Of a stretch of DNA of 64,000 nucleotides, positions 26,652 to 36,557 are shown piece after piece. Within the stretch, counting starts at the first letter, position 1; each line of letters starts with the position of its first letter. Below the pieces are notes generated by a model, which was not told the origin of the DNA, did no database searches, and saw only the letters and a program-made list of their open reading frames with translations. Position numbers and translations under genes: made by a program. The stretch lies in contig CAJQRD010000045.1 of assembly GCA_905480605.1 (NCBI GenBank), positions 24,392 through 88,391 of the forward strand. Direction: 5' to 3'. This DNA is from an uncultured Saprospiraceae bacterium. Its GTDB lineage: Bacteria; Bacteroidota; Bacteroidia; Chitinophagales; Saprospiraceae.

Positions 26652-28707
26652 TTACATATGTTATAACGACTTGATCAATAAATCTAACTTTTGCCATCCA
26701 AACAAAAACACCTGGATTTACCAAGTCACTTGTTGTAGAGTTGCAATCTCCAAAACTGCCATCCCAACCAAGATTAGGATTATTAGGTTCTATGTTTTCA
26801 CATTTATAAATGGGATTGCCCCATCTGTCATAAATTATCAGTTCTTCAATAAGTTCAGCCTGTCTACCAAAACCTAAAGTAAAAATGCTGTTGGCATCTC
26901 CGCTTGTTGGAGTTATAACATTAGGAAAATATGCAGGTCTAACAATATTAGCTGTTACAATTACTACATCTTGTTTGCTACAACCAGCATCATTGGTTAC
27001 TGTAAAAGTATAAGTTGTTGTGCCTGGAGCAATAACTTCTGGATTAAGACAATCAGTACAACTTAATCCTTCTGCCGGTGTCCATTCAATTATATCCCCT
27101 GGCTCCATGGGTGTATAATTGGCCATTAATTGGCCACTATAACCAAGATCAACAGTAATATCTGGTCCTGCTTCTGGTATTATCAGAGGAGGTTCTGATA
27201 CAGTGACTCTTGTAGTTGTCTCGCATCCTTTAATATCTATAATTGTAATATCATAAATACCAGCTTCTAAATTATTGAATTCTGTATTGGGAATAAAATC
27301 ACCACTATTTAAACTAAAATTATATTGTGGTGCTCCTGATATTCCGTCAACCATAATTGTTCCATCAGCATCACCATTACATATTACATCTGTGGCTATA
27401 GCTGCCACGTCTAAGGTAGACGTATCTGCACAACAAGCTTCAATATCAATGTCTAGAATTTTAGTTACGGTACATCCTCTTTCTGACTCTACGGTTAATG
27501 CTATAGATTTTGATCCAAAAGATACATAACTGATATTGTGAGGACCCTCACCAATTGCAATTTGTGGTTCTGCACCAAGCCCGAAGTTCCAAACGTAACT
27601 AACAATAGGATCAGTTAAGGATTGTGAACTATTGGTTATTTCAATTCTTTTGTCGCATTCAAAAGCATTAATAGTGAAAAGATCAAAGTCTGGTTCTGGC
27701 CCTAAAAATGTTCCTGTACCTCCGAAATCAATTGAGAATCCAAAGCCTGTTTGGCTGAAGTTGTTGATAAGCAAACCATAGGATATACCAGAAACCATAT
27801 CTAAAGGTGCGACGAAATTATTATCGCCAGTAGTACATCCAGCAGTTTCATCTGTATCTGTTTCTCCTGCTCTTAATCCTGTAGGACCGAGGCAGTTTGA
27901 ATCATTTGGTCCTCCACTTTGTCCTGAAAACATACAGCGTCTTGAGATTCTTCCTGCACAATCATTTAACCCTCCCGGCAATTCATAAACTATAAAGTCG
28001 ATATCTTCAACAGCACTTGAAGTATTTCCAGGGGTTATTGTAAATTCTAATGTGCCACTTTGGTCACAGGTCCACACATACCATGCAGATGCACTTTCGA
28101 ACTCCTGACCTGGACCAACACAGTCTCCTGTAAGTTCGTTTGTAATAGAACCTTCACCCAATAATTGTTCAATAGAAAAGTCACTTTTGTCACATAATAC
28201 GACTGCATCAGGGCAATCTGATTCTGGAGACAATGGTGCAATGAAGTCATCAATACAAAGTGTAAATGAAAAATCTGAGGCATCAGATTCTATTAACAGA
28301 TAGTAGAGTTGACCTATTGTCATACCAGTAATAACCAATTCATCATCAGGGGTATTTCCTGTAGAACAATCAAATAATGAAAGTCCTGTGTTGCAGTTTC
28401 CTTCATATATTGACATTCCAGCTTCTGCTGTTGTTGTTGAAGAAAATATAGATAAAGCTACAGCAGGTTCTCTAGGAATAAAAGTAAACCAAACACTGTT
28501 CAAGTGTTGTTGAAAACATCCTGCTCCAGTTCCTTGTTGATCAAGTCCAGGATCAGGGGTTGCATTGAAATTATTGAATTCTAATTCACCAGAACAATAT
28601 TTGTCAATGGATGGAATGTTTATGGCAGTGGTGCAGTCATCATTAAGGGGCTGGGCCTGCATCCAAACAGAACAAAATAAAAGGGTGTATGTCAAAAAGT
28701 ACCTCAT
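26629..28707 (-). CDS. Large secreted protein with PKD and SprB-type domains and T9SS type B sorting domain
   Basis: This 692-residue protein has a signal peptide (cleavage at Ala-Gln, 18-19). Two Cys-rich pre-peptidase-like beta domains follow (about 20-330, the first with 'N-D-D-C-T-T-A-I' and 'VWFTF'). A PKD-like domain (about 335-425, 'VSYVWNFGLGAEPQ') and a SprB-type repeat (about 430-510, 'VICNGDADGTIMV...YDITIIDIKGCETTT') come next. The end is the gliding-motility-associated C-terminal domain (about 600-692, 'FPNVITP...G-D-A-N...YDRWGN...W-D-G'), which directs T9SS export and surface attachment. The likely role is adhesin or surface scaffold. lptC follows, overlapping by 23 bp. Confidence 0.9.
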   Translation of the reverse strand: MRYFLTYTLLFCSVWMQAQPLNDDCTTAINIPSIDKYCSGELEFNNFNATPDPGLDQQGTGAGCFQQHLNSVWFTFIPREPAVALSIFSSTTTAEAGMSIYEGNCNTGLSLFDCSTGNTPDDELVITGMTIGQLYYLLIESDASDFSFTLCIDDFIAPLSPESDCPDAVVLCDKSDFSIEQLLGEGSITNELTGDCVGPGQEFESASAWYVWTCDQSGTLEFTITPGNTSSAVEDIDFIVYELPGGLNDCAGRISRRCMFSGQSGGPNDSNCLGPTGLRAGETDTDETAGCTTGDNNFVAPLDMVSGISYGLLINNFSQTGFGFSIDFGGTGTFLGPEPDFDLFTINAFECDKRIEITNSSQSLTDPIVSYVWNFGLGAEPQIAIGEGPHNISYVSFGSKSIALTVESERGCTVTKILDIDIEACCADTSTLDVAAIATDVICNGDADGTIMVDGISGAPQYNFSLNSGDFIPNTEFNNLEAGIYDITIIDIKGCETTTRVTVSEPPLIIPEAGPDITVDLGYSGQLMANYTPMEPGDIIEWTPAEGLSCTDCLNPEVIAPGTTTYTFTVTNDAGCSKQDVVIVTANIVRPAYFPNVITPTSGDANSIFTLGFGRQAELIEELIIYDRWGNPIYKCENIEPNNPNLGWDGSFGDCNSTTSDLVNPGVFVWMAKVRFIDQVVITYVNDVTVLK

Positions 28708-28729
28708 TAATGATCTTAGTTTTCTTTAC

Positions 28730-28737
28730 CAAATTTA
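28730..28737 (-). promoter_or_regulatory. Bacteroidota -7 box (TAAATTTG) of the T9SS/lptC operon
   Basis: TAAATTTG on the minus strand ends 22 bp upstream of the ATG at 28707. A -33 TTTG is not evident. Confidence 0.5.
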
Positions 28738-28929
28738 GACTATAATTTATAAAGCAGATAGTCTTCTTCCATTGCTCGGTTATTACTATTAACGCATTTA
28801 TTAACAAGCCTCAATATATAAAAGTTAACATTAAGATACCTTTAACCATCGTTTTGTTTAAAATAATGGCAAAATCATGGTTTAATGTCACCTAAAATGA
28901 ATTTCTTTGGGAAATAACTTATTCAAATT

Positions 28930-29601
28930 ATGCTGTATTTAGTGCCAACACCAATTGGAAATCTTGAAGATATAACAATGCGAGCGCTCAATGTGCTTAA
29001 AAATGTGTCTTTGATTTTGGCAGAGGATACGCGTGTGACCAAAAGATTACTCAATAAATATGAAATTGAAACGCCATTAAGTGCCTTTCATGCTCATAAT
29101 GAACATAAGCGTTTAGAAAGCATCGTCGCTCAATTACAAGAAGGTCAAGATATTGCATTGGTCAGTGATGCTGGTACCCCTGGTATTTCTGACCCTGGAT
29201 ATTTATTGGTCCGAGAAGCAGTGGCTTCATCAATTGAATTGACTTGTCTTCCTGGCGCAACAGCCTTGATTCCTGCAGTTGTAATGAGTGGCTTGCCATG
29301 TGATAAATTTCATTATGAAGGATTTTTACCTCAGAAAAAAGGTAGAATGACGCGTTTGAAATACTTATTGAGTATTCCACACACGTTTGTGCTTTATGAA
29401 TCTCCTCATAGAGTCTTAAAAGCATTGAAACAGATCGCTGAATTGTCTGAGTTTGATAGGAAAATATCAATATCCCGAGAGATCTCCAAAATGTTTGAAG
29501 AGAACATCAGAGGTTTGAACTCAGAGTTGATTGTTGAAATCGAATCAAGAAAGGCCGTAAAAGGCGAGATAGTTATGGTTGTTGAAGGTCTAAACGTTTA
29601 A
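28930..29601 (+). CDS. rsmI: 16S rRNA (cytidine-1402-2'-O)-methyltransferase
   Basis: The 223-residue SAM enzyme methylates the ribose of C1402 in the ribosomal P site. The family start 'LYLVPTPIGNLEDITMRAL' is followed by 'AEDTRVTKRLLNKY', 'S-D-A-G-T-P-G-I-S-D-P-G' and 'G-A-T-A-L-I-P-A-V-V-M-S-G-L', then 'F-L-P-Q-K'. All are diagnostic of the tetrapyrrole-methylase fold of RsmI. The length is slightly short, without the C-terminal extension of the E. coli protein, which is usual in Bacteroidota. Confidence 0.95.
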   Translation: MLYLVPTPIGNLEDITMRALNVLKNVSLILAEDTRVTKRLLNKYEIETPLSAFHAHNEHKRLESIVAQLQEGQDIALVSDAGTPGISDPGYLLVREAVASSIELTCLPGATALIPAVVMSGLPCDKFHYEGFLPQKKGRMTRLKYLLSIPHTFVLYESPHRVLKALKQIAELSEFDRKISISREISKMFEENIRGLNSELIVEIESRKAVKGEIVMVVEGLNV

Positions 29602-29882
29602 TATCAAGTCTTTATAAATAGTAGTATTTTTCTATGTGATACTGTTGAGCATTAAGAAATTGACAATTCCATATTTAAAACAGATAATACACGCCCAAAA
29701 AGATTAGAAAGACTCAAAAATTCCTTAAAATTGCCCTCGATTTAGCTTAGTTGTACTTTAAAGCCTCAAATTTTTGAATTAATTGATTTTTAGTAACTTG
29801 TAAATGATATTATAGATAGTAATTCAATAATTTTAGGGGATATTCAATTGACAAAAACGAGAGGACTTACTTTTAAATTTTA

Positions 29883-31268
29883 ATGGCAGAAAACAAGCCG
29901 AAACATATAGTTGTAATAGTAGCGGATAGCTTAAGATACGATTCTGTATATCAGGATGGTAAAGCTGGTGTGTCTTATATGGAGACAAATGCTACTCAAT
30001 TTACAAATGCTTCTTCCCCTGCTTGTTGGACTTTACCCGCTACTGCAAGTTTATTTACTGGTGAATTGCCTCATACCCATCAAGCTACAACTCAAACAAG
30101 AGCGCTTAAGGAAAATGCTTTGACCTTAGCCCAAATTCTTAAGCAGCAAGGCTATAATACTTACCAAATGACGTCCAATGTTGCTACGACCGATATATTT
30201 GGTTTGGACAAAGGTTTTGATCAAGTTATCAAGACCTGGGAATTGGCAGAACAAAAAGGATTAAAAATATCTCAGCTATTGGTTCTTCTTGGTAAGCACA
30301 GAATCAGAAAGAAATTGTTTTCTCGTGATGCTATTTCTGATAGCTTATCTGCTGATTTAAAAGCAGGAAGTGTTTGGTTTAGAAGTTATTACAAGTTGCT
30401 ATTCGATCATGCGAATCACATCATGGCTGAGCATGATAAAAAGGGTGAACAAGCTTTTATATTTATCAATCTGATGGAAACACATTTTCCTTATCATATT
30501 GATAAAGAATTTAGATTTTCAAGTAAGAATCCATTCAAAAAAATATCGGAGTTAAGAACTCTGTTTAGTATTATCAACCAAACATTCTTAACAAAAGAAA
30601 ATTCAATGCCAAATGATAAGGGATTGAAAACAATAAAGTCGCGACAATCAAAAAGTTGGGAGTTGATTAGAGATGATTTGGATGAATTTGTAAGGTCTCT
30701 TCATGAAGAAAAGGATAATTTGGTTGTTTTCACTTCGGATCATGGTGAAAATTTTGGTGACCAAAACTGGGTCTACCACTTTTCAAATGTGACGGATGCA
30801 TGTACTAGAGTTCCAATTTTTTGGTTAGACCATCATGGTGAAACACCAGGTATAAAAGATCATAAAACCAGTTCAAGATTGTTGTTTCATTCTATTGCCA
30901 AAAGAGCTGGATATAAAATTACAAATGGACATGATATGTTTGTCAACAATGTTCATAATATTCCTATTTCACAAAGTTATTGGTACAACAACCATGGCAA
31001 AACTTTAGATAGATATAAATTTAATCAATTTTGTTTTCACCACAAAGGCATGCGTTACCTCAAGAAAAATGGAACTTGGGCAATTGCAGAATCCACAGAC
31101 TATGACGATGGAATGATTGAAGTGCCTTTTAAGGATATTGAAAAAGGCGTTAACCCGATTCACGAAGTTGTTGAAGACTCAGAAGTAAGAGCTTATTTGG
31201 AAAAGCACCTGAAAGAGTTTTCAGAATTCGAAAAGAAGATTGGTGGTGGTGATAAATATCCATTATAA
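29883..31268 (+). CDS. Alkaline-phosphatase-superfamily protein (sulfatase-like, without the formylglycine Cys)
   Basis: This 461-residue protein has no signal peptide and is probably cytosolic. The fold signatures are present: the N-terminal metal site 'VIVADSLRYDS', the nucleophile region 'ACWTLPATASLFTGELPHTH', and a late metal site 'F-T-S-D-H-G-E-N-F-G'. In true sulfatases the nucleophile position is Cys/Ser in C-x-P-S-R. Here alignment places Thr (W-T-L-P), so it cannot be a formylglycine sulfatase. It more likely hydrolyses or transfers a phosphate-type group. Archaeal and bacterial proteins with W-T-L-P-S-H-A-S-L-F-T-G are of this kind; their substrates are unclear. It is a single gene. 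Confidence 0.8.
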   Translation: MAENKPKHIVVIVADSLRYDSVYQDGKAGVSYMETNATQFTNASSPACWTLPATASLFTGELPHTHQATTQTRALKENALTLAQILKQQGYNTYQMTSNVATTDIFGLDKGFDQVIKTWELAEQKGLKISQLLVLLGKHRIRKKLFSRDAISDSLSADLKAGSVWFRSYYKLLFDHANHIMAEHDKKGEQAFIFINLMETHFPYHIDKEFRFSSKNPFKKISELRTLFSIINQTFLTKENSMPNDKGLKTIKSRQSKSWELIRDDLDEFVRSLHEEKDNLVVFTSDHGENFGDQNWVYHFSNVTDACTRVPIFWLDHHGETPGIKDHKTSSRLLFHSIAKRAGYKITNGHDMFVNNVHNIPISQSYWYNNHGKTLDRYKFNQFCFHHKGMRYLKKNGTWAIAESTDYDDGMIEVPFKDIEKGVNPIHEVVEDSEVRAYLEKHLKEFSEFEKKIGGGDKYPL

Positions 31269-31529
31269 GTCATAAGGTCTTGTGGTTAAAGCTTACGTGA
31301 TAGGCTGCAGAACTTCGCTAGGGTCGGAATTACGAATTACCAAAATCGGTCATTTTACCTTAGCATACTATCTTAAATATGGAACTTGATCTTTCCTTAG
31401 GTTTGTAACCTTCGCAAGAAATTACGACTAATACGTTCCTTTGTTCATGCTATATCACCTTTAATAAACTTGCTGTGAGTGAATCCGCGAAAGGTTGCAA
31501 TCCTTCGCTAAGGTTTAGGTTAAATATTA

Positions 31530-31897
31530 TCAAGTAGTCGAAATCTTCAAACCAATCATTCCAATAATTATGAGTGCAAAACTTACAAGGTGCTTCCAGG
31601 TTAGATTTTCATCGAAGTAGGTAGCATCTAGAATAGCTGAGATACACAATGCTGTGGCTACCCAAACAGCAAATGCTACAGATGCAGGAATTTTTTTAGA
31701 AGCTATCGAAAAACAAATTACATTGGCCAACCCAAATGTTACATATCCAATAAAGGGTAGTATCGTCAATATACTTTGTTGTACATCTTGAAATTTGATC
31801 CATTAGTGGCGATTTTTTTCATATCCAAAAACTTCAAAGAAACCAACCAAAAGGATTCAAGTATTCCTGCTATGATAAGTAAGAGCCAAGGAGACAT
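31530..31897 (-). pseudogene. Frameshifted small multidrug resistance (SMR/EmrE-SugE) transporter
   Basis: The minus strand from ATG 31895-31897 encodes the first SMR helix ('SPWLLLIIAGILESFWLVSLKF') and runs to a stop after 43 codons. The remaining three helices are in another frame, ending at 31530 ('FIGYVTFGLANVICFSIASKKIPASVAFAVWVATALC', then 'HLVSFALIIIGMIGLKI'). The frame change lies at about 31770-31810. Joined, the two parts give a complete SMR protein with the Glu in helix 1 that couples proton and drug transport. It is either a pseudogene or a sequencing error. The 31269-31529 spacer holds no gene that I can support. Confidence 0.75.
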
Positions 31898-31939
31898 TCT
31901 TTTTTTTGTGTAATGTACTAAATCAATTAATGATTAGGT

Positions 31940-31960
31940 AATTATGAATTATGAATTATT
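31940..31960. repeat. Three-copy heptamer AATTATG run
   Basis: AATTATG-AATTATG-AATTATT is the same heptamer, read on the opposite strand, as the 32-unit array at 44673-44896. Confidence 0.6.
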
Positions 31961-32105
31961 AATTGGAGTTGAAGTCAATAAACTTTTAGCCATAGCGTGT
32001 CGACATGTTAATAGTAATTGCTTATTAGATTAATGAAGCACCGAAAGTTGAACAGGTCTTAGGCGAAGCCAACGATCGGCGAAGTAATAATATTTTGACA
32101 TCTTA

Positions 32106-33506
32106 TTAGATGTGTAAATATCTATTACCAGTTGCGCCTAATGCTGCTTCTTTAACGGCTTCAGAATAAGTAGGGTGGGGATGTGATATCCTTGCCATGT
32201 CTTCTGCGGAAGCTCTAAATTCCATCAAAGCTACTGCCTCCATGATTAGATCAGCCGCTCTGGCGCCACACATGTGAACACCTAGTAGCTCATCAGTTTC
32301 TTTGTGTGCTATCACTTTTATCGAACCTTCAGTATCCATACTTGCTCTTGAACGACCTAAGGCTTTCATTGGAAACTTTCCTACCTTATAAGGAATACCT
32401 GCATCCTTACATTGTTGCTCTGTTTTACCAACAGCAGACACTTCTGGCCATGTATAGACAACACCTGGGATCAATTCGTAATTAATGTGTGGTTTTTCTC
32501 CAGACATATATTCTGCAACGTAAATGCCTTCTTCTTCTGCTTTGTGAGCCAACATTGCACCTTTGATCACATCTCCAATTGCAAAGATTCCTTTTGCTGA
32601 AGTTTCTAAGTGATCATTTACCATAATACGTCCTTTGTCATCGGTTTCTACACCTATGTTTTCTAAACCTAAACTATCTGTGTATGGTTTTCTTCCTATT
32701 GCAATCAAACAGTAATCTGCTTTGACTTCTTGCTCTTCTTCAGAATCTCTTTTCTTGTATGAAACTGTTGTTCCTTTTGTGGTGGCTTTAACTGAGGTTA
32801 CAGCGTGTTTCAAATGAAACTTGATGCCTAGTTTTTTTAATGATCTCTGAAGGTCTTTAGAAACATCTTTGTCCATGCCAGCCAAAATCTTATCTTGGAA
32901 TTCGATGACTTCTACTTCTGTTCCAACACGGGCAAAAACAGAACCTAGTTCCAACCCAATAACACCTGCACCAATGATAACCATTCGTTTGGGTATCTTG
33001 GTAATGTTAAGGGCTTCAGTGGATGTAATAACTCTTTTTTTATCGTAGTTGAAAGAATCTGGTGTTATTGGCTTCGACCCAGTCGCAATAATTGCTTTAT
33101 CAAAAGTTATTGTTTCTGTTTTTTCTGCTGACTTTATTTCAACTTCTGTGTTTGACTTGAAACTACCGTGTCCGGTATATACGTCAATTTTATTTTTCTT
33201 CATCAAGAAAGCCACACCATCGTTTGTTTGCTTTACAACAGATGATTTTCTTTTGATCATTTGTTCAAGATCAGCTTTTAGACCAGTCACCCTTACGCCA
33301 TGTTCTGCAAAAGTTGTTTCGGCATTGTGAAAGTGTTCAGTTGAATCTAGTAATGCTTTTGAAGGAATACATCCAACATTTAGGCATGTGCCGCCAAGAA
33401 CGTCATATTTCTCAATTACAGCTGTTTTTAATCCTAATTGTGCGCATCTTATGGCACCTACATATCCACCTGGTCCTGAACCAATGATTACTACATCGTA
33501 CTTCAT
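32106..33506 (-). CDS. lpdA: Dihydrolipoyl dehydrogenase (E3)
   Basis: The 466-residue flavoprotein reoxidises dihydrolipoamide in the pyruvate/2-oxoglutarate dehydrogenase complexes and the glycine cleavage system. It has FAD loop GSGPGG (9-14), redox disulfide in GGTCLNVGCIPSK (Cys41 and Cys46), a second NAD loop 'VIGAGVIGLELGSV', 'AIGDVIKGAMLAHKAEEEG', and the C-terminal catalytic base in H-P-H-P-T-Y-S-E (about 442-449). It starts 13 bp after the PSP1-domain gene and is probably co-transcribed with it. Confidence 0.97.
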   Translation of the reverse strand: MKYDVVIIGSGPGGYVGAIRCAQLGLKTAVIEKYDVLGGTCLNVGCIPSKALLDSTEHFHNAETTFAEHGVRVTGLKADLEQMIKRKSSVVKQTNDGVAFLMKKNKIDVYTGHGSFKSNTEVEIKSAEKTETITFDKAIIATGSKPITPDSFNYDKKRVITSTEALNITKIPKRMVIIGAGVIGLELGSVFARVGTEVEVIEFQDKILAGMDKDVSKDLQRSLKKLGIKFHLKHAVTSVKATTKGTTVSYKKRDSEEEQEVKADYCLIAIGRKPYTDSLGLENIGVETDDKGRIMVNDHLETSAKGIFAIGDVIKGAMLAHKAEEEGIYVAEYMSGEKPHINYELIPGVVYTWPEVSAVGKTEQQCKDAGIPYKVGKFPMKALGRSRASMDTEGSIKVIAHKETDELLGVHMCGARAADLIMEAVALMEFRASAEDMARISHPHPTYSEAVKEAALGATGNRYLHI

Positions 33507-33519
33507 AACTTAAAAAAAT

Positions 33520-34962
33520 TTACTCTGCTTTATTATCGTTTGAGTTATTTTGATTTGGTTTGTTTTTATTTCGATCAAACTTCTTTCGATTGTTATTTTT
33601 CGATTTTTTTTGACCGTCGCCTTTAGATTCAGACTTAGGACCTTGATTGTCTTTATTGTCTGATTTTTGACCACCTGTATTTATCGCACGAGGAGGGTTA
33701 TTTGATTTTTCCTTATTTGGATTCTCTCTTCTTTTAGCTTCAGGCTTACCAGATTTGTTTTCTGATTTTGGACCTCCATCTTTGCGGTCATTTCTTCTTG
33801 GACCTTTGTTTTTCGAATTTGGTTTTTTCCTGTTGTTACGACCTTTGTTTCTGCGTTTTAGCTCTGGCAATACTATCTCACCAGTAACATCTGCAAATTC
33901 GTGTTCTATATTTTCGAGATCGACTTCTTTTGGCTTACCAGGTTCCTCCATTTTATCGATATCCTTAATTTTGATACCATCTTTGTTAAGTGCCAATAGT
34001 TTTTTTACCTGCGCAATAGACAAAGGTAAAAGTGGACCTTTTATATTATCTCTTTGAACTGAATAATACATTATTCCTTTAAAGATATCTGTCTTTATAA
34101 GAGTTGCTAATCCGTTGTCTAGTCTTATTTTATCTGCATGCTTAGGGAAGTCACCTAAGGCATCTATATAAGTATCCAGTTCATAATTTAGGCAACACTT
34201 TAATCTTCCACATTGACCAGTTAATTTTGTCTGGTTGATGGCTAGATTTTGGTAACGTGCCGCTGTGGTGGTTACTGTTTCAAAATTGGACTTCCAAGTA
34301 GAACAGCACAATTCACGTCCGCAAGTTCCGATACCTCCGATAATAGAAGATTCTTGACGCGAGCCAATTTGCTTCATTTCAATTTTTACACGGAAGTCTT
34401 TTGCGAAGACACGCACAAGTTCCCTAAAGTCAACTCTACCCTCAGCTGTATAATAAAACGTAGCCTTTCTTTTATCGCCTTGGTATTCAACATCACCAAT
34501 TTTCATGTCTAAATCCAAAGTTCTGGCTAATACTCTAGCACGAACCATGGCTTTCTTTTCCATTTTGCGCGCTTCATCGAGTTTTTCTAAATCTCTGGTA
34601 TTCGCTACTCTTATGACCTTATGAATAACACTGGCTTCATCCTTTTTCTTCTTTTTCATTTGAAGGCGAACCAAGTCACCAGACAAATCAATCCTACCGA
34701 CATCATATCCATTTGTTGATTCGACAACGACCATATCACCTGTCATAGCGTCTGCATGAGGAGGATTTAAGTAAAAGCCTTTGTGATTTCCTTTTTTAAA
34801 GGACACTTCTACGATTTGAAAAGCCATTGGATCGTGTAAATCCAGCGTTGCTAACCAATCGAAAGTATTTTTTTTATTGCAAGAGCCACTTGAACAGTGG
34901 CCTTTATCACCACATCCCTGAGGGACTCCGTTTTTAGTTGTTGAGCACGATGCACATCCCAT
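33520..34962 (-). CDS. PSP1/YaaT-like protein with a long basic tail
   Basis: In this 480-residue protein the core (about 35-330) has the PSP1 C-terminal domain and the Cys-rich 'C-G-R-E-L-C-C' and 'C-G-R-L-K-C-C-L-N-Y-E' pairs of YaaT/RicT. In Bacillus RicT works with RicA and RicF in mRNA processing and carries Fe-S clusters. Extra Cys residues at the N-terminus (3, 6, 17, 23, 28) could bind metal. The last ~115 residues are Lys/Arg/Asn/Gly-rich and disordered, as in RNA-binding proteins. It lies next to holB, as yaaT does in Bacillus, so the pairing is conserved across phyla. lpdA follows 13 bp downstream. Confidence 0.88.
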   Translation of the reverse strand: MGCASCSTTKNGVPQGCGDKGHCSSGSCNKKNTFDWLATLDLHDPMAFQIVEVSFKKGNHKGFYLNPPHADAMTGDMVVVESTNGYDVGRIDLSGDLVRLQMKKKKKDEASVIHKVIRVANTRDLEKLDEARKMEKKAMVRARVLARTLDLDMKIGDVEYQGDKRKATFYYTAEGRVDFRELVRVFAKDFRVKIEMKQIGSRQESSIIGGIGTCGRELCCSTWKSNFETVTTTAARYQNLAINQTKLTGQCGRLKCCLNYELDTYIDALGDFPKHADKIRLDNGLATLIKTDIFKGIMYYSVQRDNIKGPLLPLSIAQVKKLLALNKDGIKIKDIDKMEEPGKPKEVDLENIEHEFADVTGEIVLPELKRRNKGRNNRKKPNSKNKGPRRNDRKDGGPKSENKSGKPEAKRRENPNKEKSNNPPRAINTGGQKSDNKDNQGPKSESKGDGQKKSKNNNRKKFDRNKNKPNQNNSNDNKAE

Positions 34963-35195
34963 CTTGTATCTTATTTATATATAGAGGCCATCAAAAACTC
35001 TCAAGAGATAAACTTTGACCGTTATGAGTTTTTTTCTAAAATCGGTTTTAAGCCGACTTTAATTGCAGTCTAGCTGCATTGTTAAGGTAAATTTAGACCT
35101 ATTTGCACTTATATTAGGCAATTCTTATGCCCCAAATTATACCTTATCTTAAAACAATTGTAAATATGATTAAACGCTTCCGTTTAATGATATAA

Positions 35196-36338
35196 TCATA
35201 CAAATTTATTGATTTCAGACCTTAAAATCTCATTTATTTCAAGGGTCATATTCATAATTAGTATCTTAATGGACAAATTTCTGTCAATATAGCCGATATT
35301 TTTGCTGAAAATGAAGGACAATTGCTCTGTTTTAGGTCTATTTATTATTTTTTGCATTTTCAAAATGACATTCTTTTCTTCATTTGAAAGTCTTAAACTG
35401 TTTGTTTCTTTCAGATTCATACCCAAAAGATATTCTCTTAGAAAGTGTAGGGTATATCTCATGAACGTTTTAATATCTTGTTTGGACTTACTCGCCAGAT
35501 AAGTGACCCATTCATTGAGGTCATCAGGATCAGCTTTGTAAGCATACCTAAACCAATTGAGCATATCTTCGGAATAGTTCATTTGGCTTCTCGATGCAAT
35601 TTGAGAGGCTGTTCTTAAATTACCAGAGGCTAAGTATTTTATTTCATTGACTTGATCTCCATTGATTGAAAAGTTATTTTCTAAGTAAGTACCAATGCTA
35701 TCATCATCTATTGGAGGAACATTTACAATCTGACATCTTGACCTTATAGTATTAAGAATGGCATTTCTATTGGTACATGTTAAAATTATAATACTTTCCG
35801 GTGTCGGTTCTTCAATGAGTTTTAGCAATCTGTTGCCCTCCTTACCTAGCAATTCAGAATGCCATATAATTTGAATTTTATATTTCCCTTCATATGTTTT
35901 CAGACTTAGGTTTTTAATGATGCCATTACATTCTGTAACATTCATATTAGCTCCTTTGTCTGAGGCATTTATATGATTGAGCCAATCATTTAAATCACCA
36001 AAAATATTGCTCTGCAGAAAGGTCCTCCACTCAGGTAAGAAGTTTTTGCTTGTTGTATCCTCTCTTTTAAACTTATCGTGCTTTACAACAGGAAAAGAAA
36101 AATGGATATCTGGATGTATATATTGAGTGCTTTTGACACATGAACTACATACTCCGCAGGCTACGAAATCGATAGCATTGTTACATTGAAGCAGAGTTGC
36201 AATTCCATTTGCGAAAGCTAAAGGTCCGAAGCCTTCATCTCCAACCAGTAGCAGAGCATGTGGCATTCTGTTTTCTGAAATTACTTTTTTGAAGTAACTT
36301 TTAAGATGATTTTGACCTGGAATTTCCTCTAAACGCAT
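35196..36338 (-). CDS. holB: DNA polymerase III subunit delta'
   Basis: The 380-residue clamp-loader subunit starts at ATG 36338. A TTG seven codons earlier would put the start almost on the promoter box. 'G-Q-x-x-L-K-S-Y-F-K-K...H-A-L-L-L-V-G-D-E-G-F-G' shows the AAA+ fold with the P-loop Lys lost, as in true delta' subunits. The zinc module includes 'C-G-V-C-S-S-C'. 'LLGKEGNRLLKLIEEPTPESIIILTCTNRNAILNTIRSRCQ' is the sensor-1/arginine-finger (S-R-C) region. The tail is poorly conserved. It is upstream of the PSP1 gene with a 233-bp gap that shows no gene. Confidence 0.92.
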   Translation of the reverse strand: MRLEEIPGQNHLKSYFKKVISENRMPHALLLVGDEGFGPLAFANGIATLLQCNNAIDFVACGVCSSCVKSTQYIHPDIHFSFPVVKHDKFKREDTTSKNFLPEWRTFLQSNIFGDLNDWLNHINASDKGANMNVTECNGIIKNLSLKTYEGKYKIQIIWHSELLGKEGNRLLKLIEEPTPESIIILTCTNRNAILNTIRSRCQIVNVPPIDDDSIGTYLENNFSINGDQVNEIKYLASGNLRTASQIASRSQMNYSEDMLNWFRYAYKADPDDLNEWVTYLASKSKQDIKTFMRYTLHFLREYLLGMNLKETNSLRLSNEEKNVILKMQKIINRPKTEQLSFIFSKNIGYIDRNLSIKILIMNMTLEINEILRSEINKFV

Positions 36339-36356
36339 TAAAGTGTAAAATTTGCA

Positions 36357-36364
36357 CAAAATTA
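36357..36364 (-). promoter_or_regulatory. Bacteroidota -7 box (TAATTTTG) of holB
   Basis: TAATTTTG followed by TGC on the minus strand ends 18 bp before the holB ATG. The flank AATTTTTGTAATTTTG is the same as at 39334-39349. Confidence 0.55.
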
Positions 36365-36535
36365 CAAAAATTCAACAAGGATTTGTTGTCAAGGTATAAG
36401 ACAGATTGGACCGATTTTCAAATTTATGGTTTATTATTTTTCTTTAAACTATTTGTAAATCACTCTGTTAAGGTCTTATTATTAAATTGGTTTAGTTAAA
36501 GATTTAATTTCAAATTACAGTTTTAATAAATTCAG

Positions 36536-36543
36536 TAGTTTTG
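36536..36543 (+). promoter_or_regulatory. Bacteroidota -7 box (TAGTTTTG) of the queD-like gene
   Basis: TAGTTTTG followed by CAC ends 14 bp before the ATG at 36558. Confidence 0.55.
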
Positions 36544-36557
36544 CACAAATTTATATT

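Noticed and set aside
31269..31529. Spacer with several CCTTCGC/GCGAAAGG-like pieces as a mobile element
   Set aside because: The pieces do not form consistent arms and no second copy was found in the window.
34963..35195. Small hairpins between holB and the PSP1 gene as a riboswitch
   Set aside because: Only short separate stems (TCGG/CCGA, TGCAG/CTGCA) with no known aptamer layout.
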